Of a stretch of DNA of 64,000 nucleotides, positions 53,697-62,823 are shown one piece after another. The notes beneath the pieces are model-generated. The model saw only the letters and a list, made by a program, of their open reading frames with translations. It was not told the DNA's origin and searched no databases. The DNA comes from Erythrobacter crassostreae (GTDB lineage Bacteria > Pseudomonadota > Alphaproteobacteria > Sphingomonadales > Sphingomonadaceae). The stretch covers positions 620,001 to 684,000 of the forward strand of contig NZ_JAGSPC010000001.1 in the NCBI RefSeq assembly GCF_019204045.1, read 5' to 3'. The number at the start of each line of letters is the position of its first letter. Position 1 is the first letter of the stretch. The position numbers and the translations under genes were made by a program.

Positions 53697-54202
53697 TGAA
53701 CAAACCTCAGGACGAGACAGAATTTGTCGCGGCCCCTGCGCCGAACGATGAAGTGGTGAAACCGCCTCGTGCCCGCGTTGCCGATGTGATTGACCCCGAT
53801 GCCGATGAAACTCCGGTTTCTTCCGAACCGCGCAAACGCGACTATCTCGATGGCTTTCTGCATCAGCAGCCAGCCGAGGGCGAGGTTGGCGGGCCCGGAA
53901 GCGATCTGCAAACTGCCGTCGTCGATGCGCTCAAGGAAATCTACGACCCGGAGATTCCAGTCAATATTTACGATCTTGGCCTGATCTACGGCGTCGATGT
54001 CGATGATGAGGCGGACGCAACGATCACTATGACTTTGACAACGCCGCACTGCCCAGTGGCGGAGACGATGCCTGGCGAAGTCGAGCTGCGCGCGGCATCC
54101 GTGCCCGGTATCCGTGATGCCGAGGTCAATCTTGTCTGGGATCCGCCATGGAGCCCCGAAAAGATGACGGATGAAGCGCGGCTTGAATTGGGGATGCTGT
54201 GA
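53693..54202 (+). CDS. sufT: SufT-like MIP18 family Fe-S assembly protein
   Basis: The 169-residue protein has an N-terminal variable extension (to about 70) and a DUF59/MIP18 domain: LQTAVVDALKEIYDPEIPVNIYDLGLIYGVDV, then MTLTTPHCPVAETMP with the conserved cysteine and WDPPWSPEKMTDEARLELGM. SufT helps Fe-S maturation. Start ATG at 53693 overlaps sufS by four bases; an adjacent ATG at 53696 is equally possible. Confidence 0.93.
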   Translation: MMNKPQDETEFVAAPAPNDEVVKPPRARVADVIDPDADETPVSSEPRKRDYLDGFLHQQPAEGEVGGPGSDLQTAVVDALKEIYDPEIPVNIYDLGLIYGVDVDDEADATITMTLTTPHCPVAETMPGEVELRAASVPGIRDAEVNLVWDPPWSPEKMTDEARLELGML

Positions 54203-54558
54203 TGGGCGATACCAAAACACGACAGATTCCGGCCGCCGTAACTCTTACTACAGGGGCAGAAGAGCGCGTCGCTTACTTGATGAGCAAAGCTCCGGGTGAT
54301 GCGATCGGGGTAAAGCTGTCAACGCCGCGGCGCGGTTGTTCGGGCCTCGCCTATTCGGTCGATTACGTCACCGAGGAAGCGAAATTCGACGAGAAAATCG
54401 AAACTCCCGGAGGTATCTTCTATATCGACGGTGCAAGTGTGCTCTATCTTGTTGGGTCCATCATGGACTGGGTCGAGGACGATTTTACAGCGGGCTTCAC
54501 GTTTGAAAACCCGAACGCAAAGGGTGCATGCGGCTGCGGCGAGAGCTTTATGGTCTGA
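54202..54558 (+). CDS. sufA: A-type Fe-S carrier SufA
   Basis: SufA carries Fe-S clusters to targets. The start at 54202 overlaps the sufT stop (TGATG). The 118-residue protein has three cluster cysteines in RRGCSGLAY and ACGCGESF, with the usual TFENPNAKG stretch. It closes the SUF operon. Confidence 0.94.
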   Translation: MGDTKTRQIPAAVTLTTGAEERVAYLMSKAPGDAIGVKLSTPRRGCSGLAYSVDYVTEEAKFDEKIETPGGIFYIDGASVLYLVGSIMDWVEDDFTAGFTFENPNAKGACGCGESFMV

Positions 54559-54621
54559 GGCGTCTATTGCCACATACGGAGGCGACTCGCACAAGGTGTG
54601 TTGGTATGCTAACTCACCTGT

Positions 54622-55071
54622 ATGGCCAACTCAGACAAGAACTTCCAAAAACGCTACGAAGATCTGATGCGCAACGCTGGTGACCACCGGCGAGCAATCT
54701 CGGCGCGTGCAATTAAGAATGAACGCCGCTTTCGCGCCGAACGAAAACGACTCAAGCAACAGCGGACCAGTGTAGAGCGTACCGATCGTGTCCAAAGCGA
54801 CTTGCGCCAACACGCGGAACTTTTGCGAGTTGAGGCGCTAATCAAGCGAGAATTAGCGGAGCTCGAGTTAAAACTGGCAGCCACGAGCGACAGCGATGAG
54901 CAGATCCTGCTCAGGGCTGAGATCACGCATTTGCAGACAATCAAAACCAATTTGAGCCAAAGACCGCCTCGCAAGCCGCCCGAATCCGGGATTGCGGTAC
55001 CGGCGGTGCCGCCCAAAGGCCCCTTGCCAAAGCAAGGCGGAGCAGAAGCCCCGTTGGATTTTGGCAGTTAA
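54622..55071 (+). CDS. Coiled-coil protein of unknown function
   Basis: The 149-residue protein is very basic and helical in its first 110 residues (ERRFRAERKRLKQQRTSVERTDRVQSD, ELAELELKLAATSDSDEQILLRAEITHLQTIKTNLSQ), which suggests a coiled coil, and has a Pro-rich C-terminus (PPRKPPESGIAVPAVPPKGPLP). There is no signal peptide. I recognise no family. It is convergent with the duplicated-module gene, with stops three bases apart. Confidence 0.75.
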   Translation: MANSDKNFQKRYEDLMRNAGDHRRAISARAIKNERRFRAERKRLKQQRTSVERTDRVQSDLRQHAELLRVEALIKRELAELELKLAATSDSDEQILLRAEITHLQTIKTNLSQRPPRKPPESGIAVPAVPPKGPLPKQGGAEAPLDFGS

Positions 55072-55074
55072 GCC

Positions 55075-56028
55075 TTAGTCCTCTTCGGCGATCCGTTCGA
55101 TCAGGCGCGCTTCAATTGCGTCGATCTGTCCGTCTTTTTTAAGCTGACTTTCCAACCAGGACCGTTCGTTCTCGGTCACAATGTCGCCTGCCTCGAAATC
55201 TGCGGAATAGTCATTCTGCGGTCCATCTTCGCCGCGCAAGTGCTTGAACGCTTCCGAGACATTGGAACCGATGTTTGGCGTTTGACGGATCATGCGTCCG
55301 AAAAAAGCTGCATGATTGGCGGTGTTGTTCTCTACGAACTTCATCAATTCCAACTTACGCGCATGGCTAAGTTGTGCGTTATCCAAAGCGAAGCCGCGTA
55401 TGTAATTCGCAATGGCATCCACAAAGAGATCGGCCCAGCCAGCATCGTTTTCGTCTTCCAGGGTCGCGTCTTTCAGACGGAACAGCAATTCGGCATCGAA
55501 CCGGGTGACCGCCGCAGGGCCATAACCGCCACTTGAGAAAATCACGCGGCGCAAAATCCGCACTTCGGCTCCAGTGATATGTGTCGCTGAAAGCTCACCG
55601 CCGCAGCGTGTCGGGCCGGTGCCGCTCATCACTTCGCGCTCGACCTGTTCGAGGATGTAATTCTTAAGCGGGTCGGGCACATTTTCGGCGCGCTCGACAA
55701 TCCGAACCAGTGTTTCGAGTTCCACTACGCTTTCAACTACGCCGTCATGGTCGACCTGCTGGATAAGCCATTCGGCTTCGGCTTTGTTGCATTGAAGGCG
55801 CGGCTGGGTGCCGTTGAGTACATATTCGCCGATGGCCTCGACAAAAAAGTCGCACCATTCATTGTCGCGGTCATCCAGCACGTTGTTGATCGCAAACAGT
55901 GCTTCGGCTTCTTCACGGGTGATGATGCCATCGCCCCAACCCTGACGGCGCAGGCCAAGCAATTCTTCAGGCGATACGACGCCGTCGGCTGCGGCGCGCT
56001 GCGCCAGTTCGGTGAAATGTGTGGTCAT
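55075..56028 (-). CDS. Protein with duplicated helical modules, unknown function
   Basis: The 317-residue acidic protein contains a repeated module: ITREEAEALFAINNVLDDRDNEWCDFFVEAIGEYVL (36-71) and VTRFDAELLFRLKDATLEDENDAGWADLFVDAIANYI (175-210). Each is followed by a helical region with DHDGVV- or KKDGQI-type turns (92-98 and 297-303). The acidic loops resemble EF-hand-like or TerB-like helical pairs, but no canonical calcium loop is evident. There is no signal peptide. The start ATG is at 56028. Confidence 0.78.
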   Translation of the reverse strand: MTTHFTELAQRAAADGVVSPEELLGLRRQGWGDGIITREEAEALFAINNVLDDRDNEWCDFFVEAIGEYVLNGTQPRLQCNKAEAEWLIQQVDHDGVVESVVELETLVRIVERAENVPDPLKNYILEQVEREVMSGTGPTRCGGELSATHITGAEVRILRRVIFSSGGYGPAAVTRFDAELLFRLKDATLEDENDAGWADLFVDAIANYIRGFALDNAQLSHARKLELMKFVENNTANHAAFFGRMIRQTPNIGSNVSEAFKHLRGEDGPQNDYSADFEAGDIVTENERSWLESQLKKDGQIDAIEARLIERIAEED

Positions 56029-56092
56029 AGAACTGCGTCAAACCTCTTAAAGACTTGAGACAGGCTATGGCACGAATGTGCTTAAGACCCGG

Positions 56093-56488
56093 TTACCGTG
56101 CTTCGACTTCGCCCAGACATTGACCTTTATCGATCGCGGCCCCGCCGGAGCGTTGCCTGGCTTCGATATGGGTGGCGACCGGCTCCGCGCCAGCGGTTAG
56201 CGGGTAAAGATAGATATCGAGCACGCAGCTCGTCCCGGCAAACTGGAGCTTCCGGGAATCGCCCTCGGATAAATCGATCCGGGCCTTTCCTAAACGCGAC
56301 AAGAGCCGGGAGGCCGGTGCGCCAATGATCCCGTCAAGGCCGGCGCGGTCAACTGTCGGCGCACGAAATGTCCCTGTTGGCTGCGCGCTTGGCGTTGCCG
56401 ACGCGCTAGGCGGTACATACGTCGCACTTGAGCCTGCTGAGCAAGCGGAGAGCGAAATCAAAGCTGCTGGCAGGATGAAGCTACGCAT
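56093..56488 (-). CDS. Small lipoprotein of unknown function
   Basis: The start at 56488 gives 131 residues with a lipobox (ILPAALISLSAC). A Ser/Thr/Pro linker leads to a domain with GLDGIIGAPASRLLSRLGKARIDLSEGDSRKLQFAGTSCVLDIYLYP, which resembles sphingomonad outer-membrane assembly or envelope proteins of unknown function. It overlaps the EI24 gene by eight bases, so it is co-transcribed. Confidence 0.8.
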   Translation of the reverse strand: MRSFILPAALISLSACSAGSSATYVPPSASATPSAQPTGTFRAPTVDRAGLDGIIGAPASRLLSRLGKARIDLSEGDSRKLQFAGTSCVLDIYLYPLTAGAEPVATHIEARQRSGGAAIDKGQCLGEVEAR

Positions 56489-57182
56489 GAGCAGCCTCCT
56501 GCCGCCGCATCGCATCATGCGCAAGGTGTGTTCCCGCTGCTGCACCGATTACCGGGGCGATCAGGTTCAAAAACGGCACGAGCATCATGGCTGCGATCAC
56601 TCCGCCCAGCATCAGGCGCTCGGTGCCCGAAACGGGGCTGGGCAATGGCTGGCCATCGGTATGTCGCAGCCAAGCCATATCGGTCAGTTCACGCCCGAGC
56701 AGCACGGCGTTGACCAACAAGAACACGACAGCAGGGCCGAATGCCGTGAATATCAGCACAATCGCGAATGGCAGGGCGAGCAGGTTAAACCCAAGCGCTC
56801 TGCCCAGACCTTTGAACGAATTTGCGATGTCCTGCGGAAGAGGCAGCGGCTTCGCCTTTTCAGCGAGGTCGGGATAGTGCTTTGCCTCAACCGCGGCGAC
56901 GATTTTGTCCGCGAAAAACTGCAAAACCGCCAGCGCGACTATCCGAAACAGGAACCAGAAGCCGAGTATAGCGAGGATCGCAGCGGCGATTGCTTCCAAC
57001 CATCCATCCTCGCTGGCTGATCCGTACGCTGCGGTGAGACAGACGATGCCGAAATAGAACCCAATTCCCATAGCGATAAACAACAGCACCGTTATCCCGA
57101 TGCTTTTCGCCGCGACCTTCAGAATCGCCGGATCGCCCAATTGGCCAAACGCTTTGGAAAGGGAGGCTATGACGGCGTTCAT
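56481..57182 (-). CDS. EI24-domain (CysZ-like) membrane protein
   Basis: The 233-residue protein has four to five hydrophobic segments and the EI24 pattern with FNLLALPFAIVLIFTAFGPAVVFLLVNAVLLGRELTDMAWLRH. Bacterial EI24 proteins include CysZ sulfate transporters, but a role here is not established. It is divergent from the adenosine kinase gene with 132 bases between them. Confidence 0.87.
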   Translation of the reverse strand: MNAVIASLSKAFGQLGDPAILKVAAKSIGITVLLFIAMGIGFYFGIVCLTAAYGSASEDGWLEAIAAAILAILGFWFLFRIVALAVLQFFADKIVAAVEAKHYPDLAEKAKPLPLPQDIANSFKGLGRALGFNLLALPFAIVLIFTAFGPAVVFLLVNAVLLGRELTDMAWLRHTDGQPLPSPVSGTERLMLGGVIAAMMLVPFLNLIAPVIGAAAGTHLAHDAMRRQEAAHA

Positions 57183-57314
57183 GCAGACTGCGATGCTGTT
57201 TCACGGGCGTGAAGTCAAACGCGAAGCCGGGGCACATCCACCCCTTGGACTCTGCGTCTGTTCCGGCTAGGCGGTCGGCAACTTCAGACATCTCCTAAGA
57301 ACAGGACAACTTTT

Positions 57315-58307
57315 GTGACAGACCCCCGCTATGACGTGATCGCTATCGGCAACGCTATCGTCGATATTATTGCTAGCTGCGAAGACGAAACCATTGCCGA
57401 GCTTGACCTGAATCGCGGCGGTATGACGCTGGTAGATGCAGATGGCGCGGATAAGCTGTACGCCGCGATGGGACAAGCGACCGAGAAATCGGGCGGCTCT
57501 GCAGCCAACACTCTGGCGGGCCTTTCACAGCTCGGCACGCAGTGCGCTTTCATCGGTCAGGTCGCAAAGGACCAGTTTGGCGAGGTTTTCGCGCATGATA
57601 TTCGCGCCGCAGGGATCGATTTCGACACGCCGATGCGCGAAGACGAGCCGCCCACGGGCCGCTGTCTGATCTTTGTAACGCCGGATGGCGAGCGGACGAT
57701 GAACACGTTCCTTGGCGCGGGTCAGTTCCTGCCCGCTACCGCTCTCAACGAAGACCTTATCGCAAGCGCGAGCATCCTTTATCTCGAAGGCTATCTTTGG
57801 GATCCAGAAGAACCGCGCCGCGCCATGCGCCGCGCGATTGATGTTGCGAAAGCTGCGGGCCGCAAGGTCGCCTTCACCGCCAGCGAGAGCTTTGTAATCG
57901 ACCGTCATGGCGATGATTTCCGGGCCATGATCGAAGACGGCGTGATCGACATCCTGTTCGTCAATGAAAGCGAGCTTGCGACGTTGACCGGCGAGGAAGA
58001 CTTCGAGAATGGCCTGGCTGCGGTTGCAGGTAAAGTGCCCGTGCTGGTCGCGACCAAGGGCGAAGAAGGCGCGGTAGCCATCGCGCACGGCGAACGCGCC
58101 GAAGTCGCCGCAGAGCCGGTTGCCAAAGTGATCGACACAACCGGCGCAGGCGACCAATTTGCCGCCGGTTTCCTGTCAGGCTTTGTCAAAGGCGCTCCGC
58201 TGGAAACCTGCCTGAAGCGCGGCGCAATCGCCGCTGCGGAAGTGATCAGCCATTACGGCCCGCGTCCCGAAACAGACATGAAGGCGCTGATGTCTGAGAA
58301 ATTGTAG
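57315..58307 (+). CDS. Adenosine kinase (PfkB family)
   Basis: The 330-residue protein is a PfkB-family sugar kinase of the adenosine-kinase branch: NAIVDIIA, GGSAANTLAGLSQLG and the signature DTTGAGDQFAAGFLSGF with the catalytic aspartate. The start is GTG at 57315. It phosphorylates adenosine or a related nucleoside for purine salvage. The repeat downstream begins over its stop codon. Confidence 0.92.
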   Translation: MTDPRYDVIAIGNAIVDIIASCEDETIAELDLNRGGMTLVDADGADKLYAAMGQATEKSGGSAANTLAGLSQLGTQCAFIGQVAKDQFGEVFAHDIRAAGIDFDTPMREDEPPTGRCLIFVTPDGERTMNTFLGAGQFLPATALNEDLIASASILYLEGYLWDPEEPRRAMRRAIDVAKAAGRKVAFTASESFVIDRHGDDFRAMIEDGVIDILFVNESELATLTGEEDFENGLAAVAGKVPVLVATKGEEGAVAIAHGERAEVAAEPVAKVIDTTGAGDQFAAGFLSGFVKGAPLETCLKRGAIAAAEVISHYGPRPETDMKALMSEKL

Positions 58308-58320
58308 GACACGGGTGACA
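58303..58320. repeat. Direct repeat copy 1 (18 bp)
   Basis: TGTAGGACACGGGTGACA overlaps the adenosine kinase stop codon. The second copy at 58383-58400 differs at one base (G to A). Confidence 0.7.
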
Positions 58321-58382
58321 TATCGCCGAAGTGTCATGTGGTGCCTACAGAGCTAAATTGAGAGAAATCAGGACGTTGCCCG

Positions 58383-58400
58383 TGTAGGACACGGATGACA
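58383..58400. repeat. Direct repeat copy 2 (18 bp)
   Basis: TGTAGGACACGGATGACA lies 80 bases from copy 1 (17 of 18 identical). Neither copy is part of an open frame in its direction. The 180-base gap to the cytochrome gene shows nothing else clear. Confidence 0.7.
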
Positions 58401-58488
58401 ACTATCCTATTTTTCCGCGCCTTTTGGACGGGACTGACGATGTGAAAGAGCTTCCAGCTGTTTAGCGCGGGACTGGTGTGTAGGAAAA

Positions 58489-58851
58489 TCAGAGTTCGGG
58501 GCGATACTGATCGCTTCGAAGCGCGAGCATATAATCAGCAATCTGCTTCGCCTCTGCTTCCGAAAGCTCGAAATCCATTTGCAAAGGATAATTGTGCGCA
58601 TCGAGCAGCCATGGGCCCAGCGTTTCTCTTGTCAGCCCATTTCGATTGGCGATCGCGACAAAAGACGGAGCGTTAGGGTTGGGCGAGTCAAAAGCCCGCT
58701 CCACGGCATGACAATCGCCGCACACTCCTGAGATCAGCGAAGATGGCTGTAAGGATGCGGTTAGCTGCGGTGATGCAGCAGTGTGGCAGGCGGAAAGCAA
58801 GAGTGCTGTCGTGCATATGGCGGCAAAGCGAAGAGAGAAAGATGTGATCAT
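58489..58851 (-). CDS. Cytochrome c lipoprotein
   Basis: The 120-residue protein has a lipobox (ALLLSAC, about 16-22) and one haem-binding motif CGDCH (about 44-48). A methionine in PLQMDF could be the sixth haem ligand. It probably transfers electrons at the periplasmic membrane face. It is downstream of purD in the leftward direction. Confidence 0.9.
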   Translation of the reverse strand: MITSFSLRFAAICTTALLLSACHTAASPQLTASLQPSSLISGVCGDCHAVERAFDSPNPNAPSFVAIANRNGLTRETLGPWLLDAHNYPLQMDFELSEAEAKQIADYMLALRSDQYRPEL

Positions 58852-58895
58852 GCTGCTAAAAAAGCATGGCTCACACCAGTGTGCATTGACCTATA

Positions 58896-60173
58896 TCAAT
58901 TTTGTGATTTTTCCCGCGCAACCTCTCGCCAGCCAATATCCCTGCGGCAGAACCCGCTTTCAAAACTGATCGCATCAACTGCTTTGTAAGCCGCCTTTTG
59001 CGCCGCAGTCACGTTCGCACCGGCGGCGGTGACGTTCAGCACCCGGCCTCCATTTACGACCAGCGCGCCATCTTTCACCGCCGTGCCCGCGTGGAAGACC
59101 TTCGCGCCGCCCGCCTCGGCATCGCCCAGATCAATTGCGCCGCCTTTCTTGGCGCTGGCGGGATAGCCTTCTGCGGCCATCACTACGGTAAGCGCAGTCT
59201 CTTCGGCGAAGTCCGCTCCAACGCTGGCTAGTTGGCCGTTCGCACAGGCGAGCATGATCGCGGCGAGGTCGCTTTGCAGGCGCATCATCAGCACTTGGCA
59301 TTCGGGATCGCCAAAACGGCAATTGTATTCGATCAATTGCGGGCCGCTCTTGGTGAGCATCAGGCCCAGATACAGCACGCCGGAATAGGGCATGCCCTCG
59401 GCGCGCATGGTATCGACCGTCGGCCGCAGGATTTCATCCATTGCGCGCTGTTGTAGCTCAGGCGTTAGCACCGGCGCGGGCGAATATGCCCCCATGCCGC
59501 CGGTGTTTGGTCCGACATCGCCTTCGCCAACGCGCTTGTGATCCTGAGCGGTGCCGAACGGGATTATCGTCTCGCCGTCGGTGATCGCGAAGAAGCTTGC
59601 TTCCTCTCCGTCTAGGAACTCTTCGATCACAACCTCTGCGCCTGCCTCGCCAAACTGCCCGCCAAACATATCGGCGAGCGCGGCTTCGGCGTCCTCCAGC
59701 GTCGGTGCGATGACAACGCCTTTACCTGCGGCAAGGCCATCGGCCTTGAGCACAAAGGGTGCGTTAAAACGGGTAAGCGCACGGTTTGCATCGTACAGAG
59801 ATGTTGCGCGTACATAGCCGCCAGTGGGGATGTTCGCACGGGCGCACAGATCCTTGGTAAAGCCCTTGGAGCCTTCCAATTGTGCTGCGGCGGCGGAGGG
59901 GCCGAAAACGGCTATACCTTCGGCCCGCAAGCTGTCGGCGAGGCCATCGACGAGCGGTGCTTCTGGCCCGATCACGACAAGGCCAATCGTGTTGGCCTTG
60001 CAAAACAGCGCCACAGCCTCGTGATTGCTGACATCAATCGACGTCAGCTCCGCACGCTCCGCAATCCCCGGATTGCCGGGGGCAGCGTACAGCTTTGCAC
60101 ACGATGGGGATTGCGCCAGCTTCCATGCCAGCGCATGCTCACGCCCACCCGATCCAAGCAGAAGGATATTCAT
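58896..60173 (-). CDS. purD: Phosphoribosylamine-glycine ligase PurD
   Basis: PurD makes glycinamide ribonucleotide in purine synthesis. The 425-residue protein has the N-terminal [19 protein letters not shown], the ATP-grasp core ([31 protein letters not shown]) and [12 protein letters not shown]. Its start codon overlaps that of xseA, with GAGGGG as ribosome site about 10 bases upstream. Confidence 0.96.
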   Translation of the reverse strand: MNILLLGSGGREHALAWKLAQSPSCAKLYAAPGNPGIAERAELTSIDVSNHEAVALFCKANTIGLVVIGPEAPLVDGLADSLRAEGIAVFGPSAAAAQLEGSKGFTKDLCARANIPTGGYVRATSLYDANRALTRFNAPFVLKADGLAAGKGVVIAPTLEDAEAALADMFGGQFGEAGAEVVIEEFLDGEEASFFAITDGETIIPFGTAQDHKRVGEGDVGPNTGGMGAYSPAPVLTPELQQRAMDEILRPTVDTMRAEGMPYSGVLYLGLMLTKSGPQLIEYNCRFGDPECQVLMMRLQSDLAAIMLACANGQLASVGADFAEETALTVVMAAEGYPASAKKGGAIDLGDAEAGGAKVFHAGTAVKDGALVVNGGRVLNVTAAGANVTAAQKAAYKAVDAISFESGFCRRDIGWREVAREKSQN

Positions 60174-61674
60174 GGCTCGCGCCCCCTCAAATTACGACGA
60201 TTCCGAATCTGGCGGGTTGGTAGCGCGTGGGCGGCAGGGCGACAACGCTGAGCCGCTGTCGATCACCAAGATTTCGCAAGCGCTTAAACGCACGGTAGAG
60301 GATCGGTTCGGTCATGTTCGCCTGCGCGGGGAATTGTCAGGCGTGAAGCGGGCCGCATCGGGCCACGTATATTGCGCGCTGAAAGACGACAAAGCCGTGC
60401 TGGACGGGGTCATGTGGCGCGGAAACACGGACCGTATGGCGTTTGTGCCCGAAGATGGCTTGGAAGTGATCGCAACTGGCAAGCTGACCACCTACCCGGG
60501 ACGGTCGAAATACCAGATCGTGATCGACAGCCTGGAGCTGGCTGGTGAGGGCGCATTGCTAGCCTTGCTGGAAAAGACGCGTGCCCGGCTAGAGGCCGAA
60601 GGGTTGTTTTCCCGCGAACGCAAACGCGCCTTGCCGTACCTTCCGCGAACGATTGGTGTGGTTACTTCACCAACCGGATCGGTTATCCGTGACATTCTAC
60701 ACCGGCTTGCGGACCGTTTCCCCAGTCATGTGATTGTCTGGCCCGTGCTGGTGCAGGGTCAAGGTGCTGCAGATCAGGTTTCTGCCGCGATTAGAGGGTT
60801 TTCCGAACTTCCGCAGGGCGGCGCAGTGGCGCGGCCTGACGTTGTGATTGTCGCTCGCGGCGGCGGTTCAATTGAAGATTTATGGAGCTTCAACGAAGAG
60901 GCTGTGGTTCGCGCCATCGCAGAAAGTACCATTCCGGTTATTTCTGCGGTCGGGCACGAGACGGATACCACGCTGGCGGACTATGCCGCCGATAGGCGGG
61001 CGCCGACCCCCACTGCGGCTGCTGAAATGGCGGTGCCGGTTCGGGTTGATCTTGATGCGACCTTGGCGGACTTCGGTGCGCGCCAACGCCGTGCTATCTA
61101 TCGGCCGGTGGAGTTGGGGCGCGAACGGTTGGAGGCGCGCGTGCGCCGCATGCCCAAACCCGAACAAGTGCTGCAGGCGCAGGCCCAGCGGCTCGATGAA
61201 GCTTCCGAACGATTGCGGCGCGGATTGATGGACCGTGCGGGCCAAGGGCGCGAACGGCTTGCCGGGGTGGCCTCGCGGCTGTCGCCGAATGCTCTGAAGC
61301 GCGCGCATGGCGACTCACAGCGTCGGCTTGATAACACACGGCTAACCCCCGCGCTCGTCGAGAGGCCGCTGGTAAGCAAACGTAATGCGCTTGCCGCTCT
61401 CGCGAGGCTTGCCGAGCAGCTTCACCCGCGCAAACCGTTGGAACGCGGTTACGCCATCGTCACGGACGCGGGAGGCAAGGCGATGACCAGCAAAGCGCAG
61501 GCCGAGTGCGAGGCGGCGCTTAAGCTTCAATTCAAGGACGATGTGCTTGAAGTAACAACAGGCGCTTCCCCAGCGGCGGCCCCCGTTGCGTCACCTCCGC
61601 CAAAGCCCAAACGAGCGCCCAAACCGAAACCTGCGGCAGGAACTCCGCCGCGCCAGAACGATTTGTTTGACTGA
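60172..61674 (+). CDS. xseA: Exodeoxyribonuclease VII large subunit
   Basis: XseA with XseB degrades single-stranded DNA. The start at 60172 ([15 protein letters not shown]) gives 500 residues; the frame continues upstream in purD but GAAGGA directly precedes this ATG. It has the OB-fold ([24 protein letters not shown]), the catalytic core [31 protein letters not shown] and [32 protein letters not shown], a coiled-coil region and a Pro/Lys-rich tail. Confidence 0.95.
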   Translation: MARAPSNYDDSESGGLVARGRQGDNAEPLSITKISQALKRTVEDRFGHVRLRGELSGVKRAASGHVYCALKDDKAVLDGVMWRGNTDRMAFVPEDGLEVIATGKLTTYPGRSKYQIVIDSLELAGEGALLALLEKTRARLEAEGLFSRERKRALPYLPRTIGVVTSPTGSVIRDILHRLADRFPSHVIVWPVLVQGQGAADQVSAAIRGFSELPQGGAVARPDVVIVARGGGSIEDLWSFNEEAVVRAIAESTIPVISAVGHETDTTLADYAADRRAPTPTAAAEMAVPVRVDLDATLADFGARQRRAIYRPVELGRERLEARVRRMPKPEQVLQAQAQRLDEASERLRRGLMDRAGQGRERLAGVASRLSPNALKRAHGDSQRRLDNTRLTPALVERPLVSKRNALAALARLAEQLHPRKPLERGYAIVTDAGGKAMTSKAQAECEAALKLQFKDDVLEVTTGASPAAAPVASPPPKPKRAPKPKPAAGTPPRQNDLFD

Positions 61675-61698
61675 CCCCACGATGTTAGAGACCCACCC

Positions 61699-61902
61699 AT
61701 GTTGATGTCTTCCGGCGATAAATCCGCCAAACTCCATTACGGCCCCTCCACCTTCCGCGTTTTGCGGCCGGGCCAGCACGTGTTTTGCGCAGTTTCGGGC
61801 GAGGTCATCCCGCTCGAAGAACTGCGGTATTGGAGCGCGGAGCATCAGGAGGCTTACGCCACGCCGGAACTCGCAACGCGCCGCCTGCTCGGCGAAGGGT
61901 GA
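61699..61902 (+). CDS. DUF2093 family protein
   Basis: The 67-residue protein matches DUF2093, an alphaproteobacterial family that follows xseA: KLHYGPSTFRVLRPGQHVFCAVSGEVIPLEELRYWSAEHQEAYATPELATRRLLG. There is no catalytic motif. Function is unknown. A second ATG two codons downstream is possible. Confidence 0.88.
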   Translation: MLMSSGDKSAKLHYGPSTFRVLRPGQHVFCAVSGEVIPLEELRYWSAEHQEAYATPELATRRLLGEG

Positions 61903-61907
61903 AGCAC

Positions 61908-62822
61908 ATGGCATTGAGTTGGATTACCCTCGCGCTGGCATGCGCAGTGACCGGCTGCGCTCCGGGCGAAGCCGAAGTTACGGCTGAAAAGGCGCCGGTA
62001 GCAGCGCCAGAAGCGCCCACTTCTACTCAATCCTATTCTATTGCGCCGCCACCGCCCGCGACGCCGCCCGATTTTGATTTTACCGGTGAACTGACCCAGG
62101 GCGGCTGGATCAGAGGCACAATTCCCGTTGGCGCGCGCTCCGCCAAACTGGGCAACCAGACACTCACGGTAGACGAAAGTGGCCGAACATTCTTTGCCGC
62201 GTTCGACCGCGACAGCCCATCCAGCATCACGCTAAGCGCGACGTTGGCAAATGGCGCGACTTTTTCCGAGCAAATCACCGTTTCTCCCCGCAAATGGAAC
62301 ATCCAGCGGGTTAACGTTGCCAAGCGCGGCGGGGGCAGCAGCGAAGCGTGGTGGAAGAAGCGCGAGCCAGAATGGCTGGCGATCAAAGGCGCGCGTGAGA
62401 AAGTCACCGGCGCAGCCGGCTGGCAGCAAGATTTTGTCTGGCCGGTCAAGGGGCGCATTTCGGGCCAGTTTGGCCGCCAGCGTATCTATCGCGGGGAACC
62501 CGGCAGCTATCATTCGGGCATCGACATTGCGCCGGGTAATGGCGTGCCGTTTGTCGCGCCCGCCGATGGTGTGGTGGTGCTCGCGCGCACGGGCTTCAGC
62601 CTTGAGGGCAACATTATCATTATCGATCACGGGGCGGGTCTCAACAGCGCCTTCCTCCATGCGTCCAAACTGGCCGTGAAAGAGGGTCAGGCGGTCAAGC
62701 AGGGCGAATATATCGGCAATGTCGGCTCGACCGGCCGTTCAACCGGCCCGCATCTTCACTGGAGCCTGAAGTGGAATGATGCGCGGCTAGATCCCCTGCT
62801 GTTCACCGGCCCGATGAACTGA
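61908..62822 (+). CDS. M23 (LytM) peptidase, lipoprotein
   Basis: The start at 61908, five bases after the DUF2093 stop, gives 304 residues with a lipobox in CAVTGC. After an Ala/Pro-rich linker and a beta-sandwich-like region, the M23 domain (about 185-300) has HSGIDIAPGNGVPFVAPADG and HLHWSLKW with the zinc histidines. It probably cleaves peptidoglycan cross-links, or controls other hydrolases if the catalytic set is incomplete. Confidence 0.92.
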   Translation: MALSWITLALACAVTGCAPGEAEVTAEKAPVAAPEAPTSTQSYSIAPPPPATPPDFDFTGELTQGGWIRGTIPVGARSAKLGNQTLTVDESGRTFFAAFDRDSPSSITLSATLANGATFSEQITVSPRKWNIQRVNVAKRGGGSSEAWWKKREPEWLAIKGAREKVTGAAGWQQDFVWPVKGRISGQFGRQRIYRGEPGSYHSGIDIAPGNGVPFVAPADGVVVLARTGFSLEGNIIIIDHGAGLNSAFLHASKLAVKEGQAVKQGEYIGNVGSTGRSTGPHLHWSLKWNDARLDPLLFTGPMN

Positions 62823-62823
62823 G

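Noticed and set aside
57200..57212. TGTTTCACGGGCG near the EI24 and adenosine kinase start region as a parS site
   Set aside because: Only the left arm matches; the palindrome centre is lost.
56887..57291. Minus-strand frame upstream of and overlapping the EI24 gene
   Set aside because: It overlaps EI24 in another frame and becomes Arg/Trp-rich like typical shadow frames; no evidence for translation.
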